A program made the translations under genes and the position numbers. From contig NC_015275.1 in the NCBI RefSeq assembly GCF_000178835.2, forward strand, positions 4,121,001 through 4,185,000: DNA of 64,000 nt, given 5' to 3'. This DNA is from Cellulosilyticum lentocellum DSM 5427. GTDB taxonomy: Bacteria > Bacillota > Clostridia > Lachnospirales > Cellulosilyticaceae. This document shows, one piece after another, positions 1-9,075 of the stretch. How positions within the stretch are numbered: the stretch's first letter is position 1; the number at the start of each line of letters is the position of its first letter. Below the pieces are notes generated by a model. That model saw nothing but the letters and a program-made list of their open reading frames with translations, was not told the DNA's origin and did no database searches.

Positions 1-31
1 ATTTTTTACTGATTTTACATTTAATTTCATC

Positions 32-1369
32 TTAATTAGCTCCCTCCATAATACGCAGTAATACATTAGAATAGTATTCCTTAAAGGCTTTATTAGTTTC
101 TACAATAGGAATATCTCTTTCTATCTGCATATCAAAATCTTCTTCTTGTCTTACAAACCCTGCAATTGGCATTTTTATAGAAAGCTCCTCACAAAGGTCA
201 GAAGCAAAAATTTCACTCACCTTATCTGGTGTAAAAAATTCATCTTCATATTGTGCTCTGTCATTATATCTAGTAATAACTAGCTTAGACTTTGCATTAA
301 CGTATCCTATGTTTTCACTTGATAAACAATTACCCATATTCCTAAGGGTAGTGATAATAGAATACTGATTATTATTGGCACACAACGCAAAAGCATCAAT
401 ATTTGGAATAACTTCTTCAAAATCCTTTAATACTTCAAAAGGTAAATCTAGTAGAATGACATTAAAATGTTGCCTAAGTACAGTTAGTAAATTCATTAAC
501 TTGCTAGTATTAAAAAATTGATTCATCAAATGCTTATCTTCAAAATTATAAGTCAAGCCAGTAAGCCATAATTTGCTGGCAACCTGACAAGCATTACTTT
601 GATAGTCTTGAGGTTTTGCAAGACATTTTAGTAAAGAGGCTGCTAAATGCTCATCCCTTTCAGCTTGTCTCATAAATTCACTAAAGTATAAATTAGTGGT
701 CCTATTATATATATCCAAATCTATGATAATGGTGCTTAGGTTGCGCTTAGATGCTTCATAACCTATGTTGACTACTGTACTAGTAATACCTACACCTCTA
801 TGACCGGTTACTCCTATTACTCTACTTATGCCCTTTCGTATATGCTTGAATCGCTTATCATCACTCTCTTCTTCTGCCTCTTTTTTTGCTCGGAATACAC
901 CACTAAATCTTCCGATAAAAGAACCTTTTTCTTTCTTAGGCTCTTCTTCTACTTGTTGCACTAGTTTATTTTCCTTTACTGCTTCTTCCTTTGTGCTTCT
1001 TGGTGCTTCATCTTCCACAATACTCTTTAATATTTGATTATATTCATCCTCGAATAAACGAATGTCTTGATTGTAAAATACTTTAGTACCATCAAATTTA
1101 TGCTTATATTCTAAGTTACTTGTCATCATTACAATTTCTTTTTCTTTATCTATCTTTTTAGTTTCAATTAATATTTTTTGTAAGTTTTCTAAGGTCTCAT
1201 CTATCCCCTCATCAACTATTAATACTGTATTAAAGCGCACACTTTCCTTTTTTAATAATTCTATTAATTCAGAAATATAAATAGGTTGCTTATTGATTAT
1301 GTTTTTTTTATATGCTATGTTTGAATAAAGTTTATTGTTTATACTTCCTGCTACTAATAATATTTCCAA
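32..1369 (-). CDS. TadZ/CpaE-like atypical ParA-family protein
   Basis: This looks like the atypical ParA/MinD relatives (CpaE, TadZ) that help position Flp/Tad pilus machinery at the membrane. Residues 1-125 resemble a small receiver-like alpha/beta domain, residues 125-180 are a charged linker, and the ATPase-like domain begins near residue 183. The Walker A' strand IIIDLD (about 214-219) is present. The P-loop region reads GHRGVGIT (189-196), so both lysines expected in a deviant Walker A motif are missing. ATP hydrolysis is therefore doubtful, as is known for TadZ proteins. The start is TTG at 1369, with GGGGAG about 9 nt upstream. A prepilin peptidase lies just across the divergent intergenic gap, which supports a pilus role. 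Other Tad genes are not visible and may lie beyond the left edge. Confidence 0.7.
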   Translation of the reverse strand: MEILLVAGSINNKLYSNIAYKKNIINKQPIYISELIELLKKESVRFNTVLIVDEGIDETLENLQKILIETKKIDKEKEIVMMTSNLEYKHKFDGTKVFYNQDIRLFEDEYNQILKSIVEDEAPRSTKEEAVKENKLVQQVEEEPKKEKGSFIGRFSGVFRAKKEAEEESDDKRFKHIRKGISRVIGVTGHRGVGITSTVVNIGYEASKRNLSTIIIDLDIYNRTTNLYFSEFMRQAERDEHLAASLLKCLAKPQDYQSNACQVASKLWLTGLTYNFEDKHLMNQFFNTSKLMNLLTVLRQHFNVILLDLPFEVLKDFEEVIPNIDAFALCANNNQYSIITTLRNMGNCLSSENIGYVNAKSKLVITRYNDRAQYEDEFFTPDKVSEIFASDLCEELSIKMPIAGFVRQEEDFDMQIERDIPIVETNKAFKEYYSNVLLRIMEGAN

Positions 1370-1423
1370 TATTAATTTCTCCCCTTTTTATATCATTTTA
1401 AATACTATAGATTGGTGGCATAT

Positions 1424-1840
1424 ATGATTAAATATATAATTTTACTTATCTTTCTTCTTTATTTTTCTTATACAGATTATTGTTATAGAAGGATTCCTAA
1501 TAAGGCTATCTTTTTATTATTAATAATAGGATTTTGTTTCCTTCCTTTTTCACATCCTATATCTCATTATTGCATAGGTTTATTTTTTCCCTCATTTATT
1601 CTATTTTTTCTCAATGTCTTATATAGTAAATTTATAGGTTTAGGAGATATTAAGCTTCTTATATGTACAGGATTATTTTTAGGTTTTAAAATAAATACCT
1701 TATTATTTGTATTAACCTGTACTTTGGGGCTAATATTTTGTGCTGTTTATACTTTTTTCTCCAAAAAGCGACTTTATTCCCTACCATTAGCACCTTTTAT
1801 ATGCTTTTCCTTAATTTACTTATTGTTTTTTATATTGTAA
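1424..1840 (+). CDS. Short A24-family prepilin peptidase (CpaA/TadV-like)
   Basis: This is a small integral membrane aspartyl protease of the A24 family. Such enzymes cleave the leader peptide of type IV or Flp prepilins at the inner face of the membrane. The two catalytic aspartates are visible: D18 in YTDYCYRRIPN and D75 in GLGDIKL. The rest of the 138 residues is several hydrophobic helices. It lacks the N-terminal cysteine/methyltransferase domain of long PilD-type enzymes, as is usual for CpaA/TadV. I chose ATG at 1424 because GGTGG at 1414-1418 is well spaced for it; a TTG at 1412 would add four residues. It is divergent from the TadZ/CpaE-like gene and fits a small pilus module. Confidence 0.8.
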   Translation: MIKYIILLIFLLYFSYTDYCYRRIPNKAIFLLLIIGFCFLPFSHPISHYCIGLFFPSFILFFLNVLYSKFIGLGDIKLLICTGLFLGFKINTLLFVLTCTLGLIFCAVYTFFSKKRLYSLPLAPFICFSLIYLLFFIL

Positions 1841-1857
1841 TTACTTAAACCAATTAC

Positions 1858-1907
1858 AATATTTAGTATTTTAATATAATATATATTATATTAAAATACT
1901 AAATATT
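1858..1907. repeat. Perfect 50-bp AT-rich palindrome
   Basis: Bases 1858-1907 form an uninterrupted perfect inverted repeat centred between 1882 and 1883 (25 bp each arm, no loop). Each arm contains only one G/C base. It starts 18 nt after the prepilin peptidase stop codon. It could form a cruciform or act as a transcript end, but it lacks the GC-rich stem of an ordinary terminator. The rest of 1841-2194 shows no gene; it holds this palindrome and the murA-side terminator. Confidence 0.85.
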
Positions 1908-2123
1908 TCAACATTTGTTTTAATTTTATTCATATATTTATATCAAAATAAGCCTAAAAGAAAGTGAGAACTAGCTAATAATATAATCTGTTATTCTCAT
2001 AGCCTCCCAAGTGATACCTCGCAGTTACTTTTATAATCAGTTCCTCCCCTTGCAAGCAATATCAAATAGCTAAATAGTTCTTGACTCCTATCCCTCAAAT
2101 GCTCTACCTTTTTTGAAAGCAAA

Positions 2124-2169
2124 AAATAAAAGGCGATACTTAGAAAAATTTCTAGTATCGCCTTTTATT
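2124..2169 (-). terminator. Intrinsic terminator downstream of murA
   Basis: The stem pairs AAAAGGCGATACTTAGAAA with TTTCTAGTATCGCCTTTT, with one bulged base. On the minus strand the stem is followed by a T-rich tract. It begins about 26 nt past the murA stop codon and would end the leftward transcript. Confidence 0.8.
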
Positions 2170-2194
2170 TAATATGATATTTTTATACTTTATA

Positions 2195-3445
2195 TTATCT
2201 ACGTTCGATATCTGCGCCTAATACCTTAAGCTTTTTCTCTATGGCTTCGTAACCTCTATCGATGTATTTAACATTTTTAATATGTGTTTCTCCCTTAGCA
2301 CGAAGTCCAGCTAAAACTAAGGCAGCTCCTGCTCTAAGGTCTGTGGCAGCTACTTCTGCTCCTGTTAATTCACTTACGCCTTCAACTGTAGCTGTGCGTC
2401 CATCTACTGTGATTTGAGCGCCTGTTTTCTTAAGCTCATCAATATACTGGAAACGATTGTCCCATACCCCTTCAATAATTGTACTTTTGCCATTAGCTAT
2501 GCTTAAAAGTACTGCCATTTGTGGTTGAAGGTCTGTTGGGAAACCTGGATGTGGTAGGGTCTTCACATTAGTACCTTTAAGAACCTCTGGTGCTGTTACT
2601 CTAATGTAATCATCACCTTCTTCAATCTTAATACCCATTTCCATCATTTTTAAGCTCACTGAATACATGTGTTCTGGAATAATATTTCTAACATATACAT
2701 CACCACCTGTAATAGCACCGGCAATCATGTATGTTCCAGCTTCAATTTGATCTGGAATAGCAGCATACTTACCACCTGTAAGTCTCTCTACCCCTTTGAT
2801 ACGAATCACATCTGTCCCAGCACCTTTAATGCTTGCACCTGCTATATTAAGAAAGTTAGCAACATCTACTACATGTGGCTCTTTTGCCGCATTTTCAATA
2901 ATCGTTGTTCCTTCTGCTAAGGTTGCTGCAAGCATGACATTAATCGTAGCCCCTACGCTGACTACGTCTAAGTAAATTTTAGTTCCAACTAATTTTTCGG
3001 CATAAGCCTTAATAATACCATCTTCAATGGTTACTTTTGCTCCTAATGCTTCAAAGCCTTTAATATGCTGATCAATAGGCCTCACACCAAAGTTACACCC
3101 TCCTGGCATAGCTACCTCTGCCTTTTTGAAGCGTCCTAAAAGTGCCCCTATTAAATAATAGGAAGCTCTAATATTTCCAACAGCTTCATTGGTTGCCTTA
3201 TAACTATATAAGGTAGAACCATCTACTTCTAAGGTATGTTCATCCTTTAAGTGAGCTATAGCACCTAAGTCTTCCATAGCACTTTTTAATTTAATAACAT
3301 CATCTATATATGGTAAATTTTCAATTTCACTAATTCCATCTACTAAAAGAGCTGCAGGTAAAATGGCAACTGCTGCATTTTTTGCTCCATTAATTACTAC
3401 ATCGCCTACCAGACGCTTTCCACCTCTTATATACAACTCGCTCAA
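2195..3445 (-). CDS. murA: UDP-N-acetylglucosamine 1-carboxyvinyltransferase MurA
   Basis: MurA catalyses the first committed step of peptidoglycan synthesis: it transfers enolpyruvate from phosphoenolpyruvate to UDP-GlcNAc in the cytoplasm. The sequence has the N-terminal GAKNAAVAILPA motif, the catalytic cysteine in MPGGCNFGVRP (C117), and the repeated alpha/beta fold over about 416 residues. I prefer the TTG start at 3445. It sits 6 nt after AGAGGTG and gives M-SELYIRGG, which numbers K22 and N23 exactly as in E. coli MurA. A GTG at 3454 belongs to the ribosome site. It is the last gene of the WalRK block but has its own likely promoter. Firmicutes often carry two MurA paralogues, and I cannot tell which this is. 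Confidence 0.95.
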   Translation of the reverse strand: MSELYIRGGKRLVGDVVINGAKNAAVAILPAALLVDGISEIENLPYIDDVIKLKSAMEDLGAIAHLKDEHTLEVDGSTLYSYKATNEAVGNIRASYYLIGALLGRFKKAEVAMPGGCNFGVRPIDQHIKGFEALGAKVTIEDGIIKAYAEKLVGTKIYLDVVSVGATINVMLAATLAEGTTIIENAAKEPHVVDVANFLNIAGASIKGAGTDVIRIKGVERLTGGKYAAIPDQIEAGTYMIAGAITGGDVYVRNIIPEHMYSVSLKMMEMGIKIEEGDDYIRVTAPEVLKGTNVKTLPHPGFPTDLQPQMAVLLSIANGKSTIIEGVWDNRFQYIDELKKTGAQITVDGRTATVEGVSELTGAEVAATDLRAGAALVLAGLRAKGETHIKNVKYIDRGYEAIEKKLKVLGADIERR

Positions 3446-3500
3446 CCTTAACACCTCTTAATTATTATTTAACAAAGCATTGCACTCTACGCCATCTTAG

Positions 3501-3509
3501 ATTATAACA
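3501..3509 (-). promoter_or_regulatory. Extended -10 promoter for murA
   Basis: On the minus strand the sequence reads TGTTATAAT, an extended -10 element with a perfect TATAAT, about 50 nt upstream of the start codon. The -35 region 17 nt further upstream (TTTTTA) is weak, as is common with extended -10 promoters. This suggests that murA can be transcribed separately from yycI. Confidence 0.5.
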
Positions 3510-3540
3510 TTAAAACTAGTAAATAAAAAGTTTAATTTCA

Positions 3541-4425
3541 TTATTTGACAATTTCATTGGTATAAGCATTAACAAATAACGTTTTTTCTAAACCATCTAC
3601 CTCAATTTTATACATTGGTACAATTTCTTCTCCCCACAAATTGCTTCCCTTTTTCTCAAGCCTTTTATACCCTAAGGTAATATCCTTTATAACAATATTC
3701 CCTTCTAAGGGAATGTATTCCTCGATGCCGAAAAGAACTAGGTCTATAGGCGTAATTCTCTGCTTTTTACCGTTTGCTGCATTCACTTCTCCTAAGTAAA
3801 TTGTTGCACTTCCTATGCCATTTTCATATACCTTCATTTCAATAGGCAAGTCAAATATAGGAATATGCTCAAAAATAGGAAAATAGGTTATGATTACACT
3901 ATTCTCCTCTTCTTTTATTTCAACAGACGCATTTTTATAAAGCTTGCCTACTCCAAGCCTTTTGATAAATGCTTCTGCTTTTGCTTTTGCTTCTGTAATA
4001 CTAGGTTTAACACCTAATAAATTGACACCCGTATTCGTATATGTTATTTCTTCTTTATCAAATGCTAAACGCTCATCTTCTGTATTAAAATAATAAACTT
4101 TGGACGCAAAGTGTTCCTTACTATTCTCTGTAGAACGGCTTACTTTAGACAAATCATTCCCCCAAAAAACTTTGACTAAATTACTTCTTACTGCTACATT
4201 ATCGCCTGTATAACTTAAAGTAGCTGACATCTTAGGAGCAAATTCTTTAGGTAATTCGGCTTCTAATGTGATACCACTTTCCGTTAATAACCCTAAGATG
4301 TTATTTATCCTGGTTTGTGAAAGCTGATATTGTGTCCCTCGTCTAATGCTAATAAAAATAAACAATATCAAATTAATGCCTATAAATAATAAAATAAGCC
4401 TCTCTAATATTTTTCTTCCATTCAT
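3541..4425 (-). CDS. yycI: YycI-like WalK regulatory membrane protein
   Basis: YycI is a single-pass membrane protein that, with YycH, binds the sensor kinase WalK and tunes its activity. The call rests on position (walR, walK, extra gene, yycH, yycI), on the one N-terminal transmembrane helix (about residues 10-27), and on the extracytoplasmic beta-rich domain of the YycH/YycI superfamily. Typical phrases are ITEAKAKAEAFI and VNAYTNEIVK at the C-terminus. The start was set at ATG 4425 because GGGGG lies 7 nt upstream; the earlier ATG at 4431 is only 1 nt from it, and a longer reading frame to 4485 has no ribosome site. A strong terminator separates it from yycH, which is odd for an operon pair. 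Confidence 0.8.
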   Translation of the reverse strand: MNGRKILERLILLFIGINLILFIFISIRRGTQYQLSQTRINNILGLLTESGITLEAELPKEFAPKMSATLSYTGDNVAVRSNLVKVFWGNDLSKVSRSTENSKEHFASKVYYFNTEDERLAFDKEEITYTNTGVNLLGVKPSITEAKAKAEAFIKRLGVGKLYKNASVEIKEEENSVIITYFPIFEHIPIFDLPIEMKVYENGIGSATIYLGEVNAANGKKQRITPIDLVLFGIEEYIPLEGNIVIKDITLGYKRLEKKGSNLWGEEIVPMYKIEVDGLEKTLFVNAYTNEIVK

Positions 4426-4482
4426 TTCCATCCCCCATATCCGGAAATATAGGATTTTATATTTCCCATAAAATAAATATAA

Positions 4483-4523
4483 CAAAAAAAATTGACAATG
4501 TGAAGTAACTTCGCATTGTCAAT
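4483..4523 (-). terminator. Strong hairpin terminator between yycH and yycI
   Basis: ATTGACAATGTGAAGT (4491-4506) pairs with its near-perfect complement at 4508-4523 and has one G-T wobble. On the minus strand a run of seven or more T residues (4484-4490) follows. The hairpin starts 6 nt past the yycH stop codon. It should end or attenuate transcription before yycI. Confidence 0.8.
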
Positions 4524-4528
4524 TTTTT

Positions 4529-5914
4529 CTACGGAAAGTACCACTCATCTTCAAACAAGGATGCCCAATCAAAATCTATCTTTGATTCTACGCTTTGAAT
4601 AATATAAGCACACTCAATATAATCTAATGGATCTGCTTCTAAATCGCTTATATTACAGAGCTGCAATGTATCATTGATAGCACCTTTAACTTCTCTTGTT
4701 AATTCCTTATAGCTTGCTACATCCTTATTGATCATTTCTAATTCTAGCATAAGCCAACTGCCTCTTACAATTTGATTACTTTTTATAGCTAACTCCAAAA
4801 ATTCATTGGTTTTGAGTTCGGTTTTTACATGGTCTGTAAGTAACACTTCGAAGTCTTCATAACGATAACCAAAGCGATAAATAGTTTCTCCTGATTTCTC
4901 ATCTTCAACAATTTGTTTTAAATAAAGTCCTTTTTTTAGTTGCTCTGGAATAGCCTCTGACTCAGCAATAAAATTATTAATCTTATTCATTTTTTCTACT
5001 GCCGATAGCTTGATTGTATCTCCTGTTATTAATTTTTTAAACTCTAAAACACCCTCATTAGAATATCTAATATTCAAATTAAGAGAATCACTAAAAACAA
5101 TGCCATCTGGCGTAATACTATAATCCTTATACAATGGATTCTTAAAAAAAACATTAATATAGCTTTCTAATTGATTAATCTGCTCGGCTTCTGTTTTTCC
5201 TGTAATAATCGGCTTTATATAAAGCTCTTTATAAGGAATCGGCAGGTTTTGATTGTCTAGAGGATAAAATACATTTTTTAAAAATGCATTACTATAATTA
5301 CTAAATAAACTGTAATTAGTATTTAATAAGCTAGCTTGATAGGTCTTAACTCCTTCAATCTTATTTTCATCATTATAATGCTTGATTGTCTTATTATGTA
5401 ACTCTAACCTGCCTTCTAAAGTAACTTTTGCAGTAACCTTTTGCTTTTCATTGATGAGATAAATATAGTTACGATAACTATCACTCTCGCTAATATCAAT
5501 AAAAATTTCAGAAATCTTATCCATTTCTTTTTTACTATTTTCTTTATTGATTGTAAAACCTAAAATTTCATCTAGGCTTAAGCTTAGTCCATATTCATAT
5601 ACGAATCCCTGTCTTGCTAAAAGTTGGGCATAAGTATATTGATCTTCTGAAGCAATCTTATATTGCCCTTTTTTCATCTCACTAACTAGTTCTATTAAAA
5701 GCCCTAATCTGCCTTGATCATTATCCCCGTCAATTTTATAAGCCAGACCACTTTTGTTAACCCATATCTCCTTTGGCTGAGTCACTACATCACTAGATGT
5801 GTCACCTAAAAAATTATGGCTTGACGTATCGCCAAGCCATAATATTGTAGTCTGCCATATGCATAATATAATGAGGGTGCCTAGGATACCAAGTCTAATG
5901 AAATTATTTCTCAT
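4529..5914 (-). CDS. yycH: YycH-like WalK regulatory membrane protein
   Basis: YycH works with YycI at the outer face of the membrane to control the essential kinase WalK. The protein has a short cytoplasmic start, one transmembrane helix (about residues 8-27), and a long extracytoplasmic region of about 430 residues. Length, topology and gene order match the YycH family, although direct motif evidence is weak because this family diverges strongly. The C-terminal segment carries several WSLEDEW-like acidic/aromatic residues (…FEDEWYFP). It starts 25 nt after the secreted-protein gene and ends directly before a strong terminator. Confidence 0.8.
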   Translation of the reverse strand: MRNNFIRLGILGTLIILCIWQTTILWLGDTSSHNFLGDTSSDVVTQPKEIWVNKSGLAYKIDGDNDQGRLGLLIELVSEMKKGQYKIASEDQYTYAQLLARQGFVYEYGLSLSLDEILGFTINKENSKKEMDKISEIFIDISESDSYRNYIYLINEKQKVTAKVTLEGRLELHNKTIKHYNDENKIEGVKTYQASLLNTNYSLFSNYSNAFLKNVFYPLDNQNLPIPYKELYIKPIITGKTEAEQINQLESYINVFFKNPLYKDYSITPDGIVFSDSLNLNIRYSNEGVLEFKKLITGDTIKLSAVEKMNKINNFIAESEAIPEQLKKGLYLKQIVEDEKSGETIYRFGYRYEDFEVLLTDHVKTELKTNEFLELAIKSNQIVRGSWLMLELEMINKDVASYKELTREVKGAINDTLQLCNISDLEADPLDYIECAYIIQSVESKIDFDWASLFEDEWYFP

Positions 5915-5938
5915 ATGCTCACCCTTATCTTGCTTTGA

Positions 5939-6466
5939 TTATAAGTTTGCTTTAACCACGAAACTTTCAATTGCTTTTTTGTTTTCTGCACTTTCGCGTT
6001 TGATATAAAAGACCATTACATCCTCTTTTTTATCTGCTTTATTCACATAAGTGATTTTAATCTTATTATCGCCTTCTAAAAGCTCTATAAGTTGTTCAAA
6101 ACCTTCTGAGGTATCAACCTTTATAGTATAGGTGTTACTAGCTTCTTCACTATACTCTTCTTTATTAGCTGTTTTATTATAAATAGCAATTGTGATTTCT
6201 GTTCCTTTATTCACATTGCCTATTAAAAGCTGTTTACCTTCAAAGGTGGTATTAGCTACTTTTAAACTTGAGTTGTTACGGGCGATTTTAACGTAGTCAT
6301 CCTCACTTACTAAATAATCGATGGAATTACCATCTTTTTCCTCTGTTACCACTTGCACATTAACACCTTTAACTGCCTCTTTTGTATCATTAGCATAAAT
6401 GGCACTAGCATATAAGCTCATCATCACAAATACAAATAAGAAAACTAAACTTTTTCTTCTCTTCAT
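5939..6466 (-). CDS. Secreted protein of unknown function in the walRK block
   Basis: I do not recognise this family. The product of about 175 residues begins MKRRKSLVFLFVFVMM, a clear signal peptide with likely cleavage after ASAIYA. The mature part is small, hydrophilic and beta-strand rich, with charged repeats of the kind seen in Ig-like cell-surface domains. It lacks an LPxTG motif, a lipobox and a C-terminal membrane helix. ATG 6466 was chosen because AGGGGG lies 9 nt upstream and the signal peptide starts there. It sits between walK and yycH, where other Firmicutes have nothing, so it may be an extracytoplasmic partner of the WalK/YycH/YycI sensor complex. That role is inferred from position only. 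Confidence 0.6.
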   Translation of the reverse strand: MKRRKSLVFLFVFVMMSLYASAIYANDTKEAVKGVNVQVVTEEKDGNSIDYLVSEDDYVKIARNNSSLKVANTTFEGKQLLIGNVNKGTEITIAIYNKTANKEEYSEEASNTYTIKVDTSEGFEQLIELLEGDNKIKITYVNKADKKEDVMVFYIKRESAENKKAIESFVVKANL

Positions 6467-6549
6467 GACTACAATCCCCCTTTCTCTAAATCTAAAAGTC
6501 ATCTATTATTAACTTTTCATTTGTCATATAGTCATTTATTAATCTACTT

Positions 6550-6578
6550 ATATTATAATACAAATTTTCTGTTTTCAA
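6550..6578 (-). promoter_or_regulatory. Possible internal promoter downstream of walK
   Basis: On the minus strand TTGAAA (6573-6578) is followed by TAATAT after 17 nt, or by a perfect TATAAT after 15 nt. It lies between walK and the secreted-protein gene and could give yycH and its partner separate expression. Confidence 0.4.
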
Positions 6579-6598
6579 TATTACAATATGATTACATC

Positions 6599-8350
6599 TT
6601 ATAACATTTTCATTACGGCTTCTGGAAAATTTAAAATCACCTTTGTCCCTTGTCCTAACTGGCTTTCAATCTTTATGTCCCCACCATGAAGAAGCATTAA
6701 TTCTTTGGCAATAGATAAGCCTAGTCCTGTACCACCCATCTTTCTAGAACGCGCTTTATCTACTCTATAAAAACGTTCAAAGATGCGTTCTAAGTCCTCT
6801 TCTGGTATACCCATTCCTGTATCAGTGATTTCTACTATAACATATGCATTTTCCTTCTTCATGTAGACACCTAAGGTACCTGGCTCTGGGCTATATTTAA
6901 TAGCATTGGATAAAATATTATGTAAAATTTGTCTTATACGAGAAAGATCGCCCTCTATGAAATATTCTTCTTTTTTATCATAACCTACTTCTAGCTGGTG
7001 ACCATGTTTAATAATATGTATGTACTGAGCTTCTAGCACCTCTTCTAAAAGAGGCTTTAAGTTAAGCCTAACAAATTCTAGCTGGATTTGCTTGTTATCA
7101 ATACGAGAAAGCTCCAATAAATCTTGAACTAAGGCCGTCATACGGTCTGCTTCCTTTTCCATAACACCAAGGAAATGCATAGCCGTCTCTTTTTCATCAA
7201 TAGCGCCATCTAATAAGGTTTCTGTATAACTCTTTACAGTGGTAAGTGGTGTACGTAGTTCATGAGATACATTTGCTACAAATTCTTTACGCATTTGATC
7301 TAACTTTTGCTGTTTCGTAACATCTTGGATAACCACTACTAGGCCATCTGCTTCTTTTTTAGCATTTAGATAAACATCAAAATGCATTTTTAAATATCTA
7401 TCACCTATAGTTAATGTTTGATCTGCGCCTTCATAAGGCTTACCTGCTAGTAGTTCTTCAAAGTTAACCTCAAGACCTATATTTTCAAAAACTTCTTCGA
7501 AATTAGGAGCCATACTAGTAGCACCTATCATTTCATAACATACAGAATTAACATGAATTAAAACGCCTTGCCTATTAAAGGCCATAACACCATCAGCCAT
7601 ATGTTCAAAAATTTTTTCTAGTTTATTCTTTTCACTAGTAATGACCTCCATAGTAGTACTTAATTGACTTGCCATGTAGTTAAAGCTCTGAGTCAATTCT
7701 CCAATTTCATCTGCTGCTTCTACAGGTATTCTATTAATAGAATTACCAGCAGCCAATTTCTTTGAGTTATTAGTAAGTGCTTTTATAGGTGAGGTAATCA
7801 TATTAGAAAATACAATACCACAGAAACCCGTAATAAACATAGCTAGCACCAGTCCTATGGTAATCGTTTTCATGATGCTAAAGATATTATTGTGTACATC
7901 TACTATATTAGCCTTAATATAAATAATACGTTCGATATCTCCCTGTTTATTCAAGATAACCCTTGCATGATCTGTATATTCACTGCCAGTAAAAACAGAA
8001 AAATGGCTAATTTCAGCTGTAGCCGACTTTTTGGTTCTTTTAGCCCTAACAACTACTTCCTCTTTTACACGTTCACCTATACTTAATTTACCACCTGTAG
8101 TACTTTCCACTCTTCCTTCTGAATCTAAGCAATAAATTTCATATTGATCATCTACCTGATTGCTCAAATCATCTAGATTCCAATTGCCTCTCTCTTCAAT
8201 GTTTTCAGCCATGTTTTCGATGGTGCTTTGTACGCTTTCATAACTTCTTTCTTCTGTACTATATACAATGTATGTACCGCTTATGAGCATAATGATGATA
8301 ATAGTGCACAAATAAATCAATACGATTTTAAGCTGTATGCTTGTTCTCAT
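6599..8350 (-). CDS. walK: WalK sensor histidine kinase
   Basis: WalK is the membrane sensor of the WalKR system, which controls cell-wall hydrolases in Gram-positive bacteria. The 583-residue protein has a transmembrane helix at 8-30, an extracytoplasmic sensor domain (31-160), a second helix at 161-183, a HAMP domain to about 236, and a PAS domain at about 240-345. A HisKA domain follows, with the phospho-acceptor H363 in VSHELRTP, and then an ATP-binding domain with N482, DTGMGI (510-515) and GGTGLGL (539-545). This is the full canonical WalK architecture, including the extracellular domain. The gene follows walR after 3 nt, so they are translated together. Its usual partners YycH and YycI are nearby. 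Confidence 0.93.
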   Translation of the reverse strand: MRTSIQLKIVLIYLCTIIIIMLISGTYIVYSTEERSYESVQSTIENMAENIEERGNWNLDDLSNQVDDQYEIYCLDSEGRVESTTGGKLSIGERVKEEVVVRAKRTKKSATAEISHFSVFTGSEYTDHARVILNKQGDIERIIYIKANIVDVHNNIFSIMKTITIGLVLAMFITGFCGIVFSNMITSPIKALTNNSKKLAAGNSINRIPVEAADEIGELTQSFNYMASQLSTTMEVITSEKNKLEKIFEHMADGVMAFNRQGVLIHVNSVCYEMIGATSMAPNFEEVFENIGLEVNFEELLAGKPYEGADQTLTIGDRYLKMHFDVYLNAKKEADGLVVVIQDVTKQQKLDQMRKEFVANVSHELRTPLTTVKSYTETLLDGAIDEKETAMHFLGVMEKEADRMTALVQDLLELSRIDNKQIQLEFVRLNLKPLLEEVLEAQYIHIIKHGHQLEVGYDKKEEYFIEGDLSRIRQILHNILSNAIKYSPEPGTLGVYMKKENAYVIVEITDTGMGIPEEDLERIFERFYRVDKARSRKMGGTGLGLSIAKELMLLHGGDIKIESQLGQGTKVILNFPEAVMKML

Positions 8351-8353
8351 AAC

Positions 8354-9043
8354 TTAGCCTCTAAAATAATAGCCTACACCTCTTTTGGTTAATACATAAG
8401 CTGCTTTGGAGGCATCGTCTTCTATTTTCTCTCTTAGTCTTCTAATGGTTACATCTACTGTTCTTACATCACCATAATACTCATAGCCCCAAACCTTTTC
8501 TAATAACTCTTCTCTAGAAAACACCTGTCCTTTGGCTTGCCATAGGAATTTTAAAAGCTCAAATTCTCTAAGAGTTAAATCAATAGCTTCATTATTTTTA
8601 CTTACTTCATACTTTTTAAGATCCATACACAAATTATCTTCTACTAAGTTATCCTCGTTAGCTTCTGCTTTATTTCCCTCTGTCATTTTTCTTCTAAGTC
8701 TTGCTTTTACTCTTGCCATAACCTCTCTCATACCAAAAGGTTTTGTGACATAATCATCAGCACCCAATTCTAAAGCTAAAACTTTATCGATTTCATCTGC
8801 TTTTGCAGAAATAATGATAATAGGCACTTCTTTGGTTTGTCTAATTTCCTTACAAATTTCTAGGCCATCTTTCTTAGGCAGCATAATATCTAGTAGGACT
8901 AGGTCTAAATCCTTTGTTTTGATAAGATTTAGACCCTCTTCACCATCATAGGCTGTATATACCTCGTAGCCGTCCTTTTCTAGGTTATACTTAATAATGT
9001 CCGAAATAGCTTTTTCATCTTCAATAATACCAATACGTTGCAT
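8354..9043 (-). CDS. walR: WalR OmpR-family response regulator
   Basis: WalR is the DNA-binding response regulator paired with WalK; in related bacteria it activates autolysin and cell-wall genes and is often essential. The receiver domain has the acidic pair near residues 8-9 (EDE), the phosphorylated D52 in LLDIMLPKKDG, and K101 in VTKPFG. The C-terminal winged-helix DNA-binding domain contains EFELLKFLWQAKGQVFSREELLEKVWGYEY-type sequence and ends YVLTKRGVGYYF. The length of 229 residues is typical. A LysM membrane-protein gene lies 32 nt upstream and walK follows immediately. Confidence 0.93.
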   Translation of the reverse strand: MQRIGIIEDEKAISDIIKYNLEKDGYEVYTAYDGEEGLNLIKTKDLDLVLLDIMLPKKDGLEICKEIRQTKEVPIIIISAKADEIDKVLALELGADDYVTKPFGMREVMARVKARLRRKMTEGNKAEANEDNLVEDNLCMDLKKYEVSKNNEAIDLTLREFELLKFLWQAKGQVFSREELLEKVWGYEYYGDVRTVDVTIRRLREKIEDDASKAAYVLTKRGVGYYFRG

Positions 9044-9075
9044 TGAATCTCCCCCTACTTGATCTCTTTTTATAT

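Noticed and set aside
1910-2115. Possible small RNA or gene between the palindrome and the murA terminator
   Set aside because: Only a weak TGAGAA/TTCTCA inverted repeat and no promoter or reading frame with a ribosome site.
2669-2920. Plus-strand reading frame of 83 codons inside murA
   Set aside because: It is a shadow of the conserved murA sequence, rich in Cys and Asn, and has no ribosome site.
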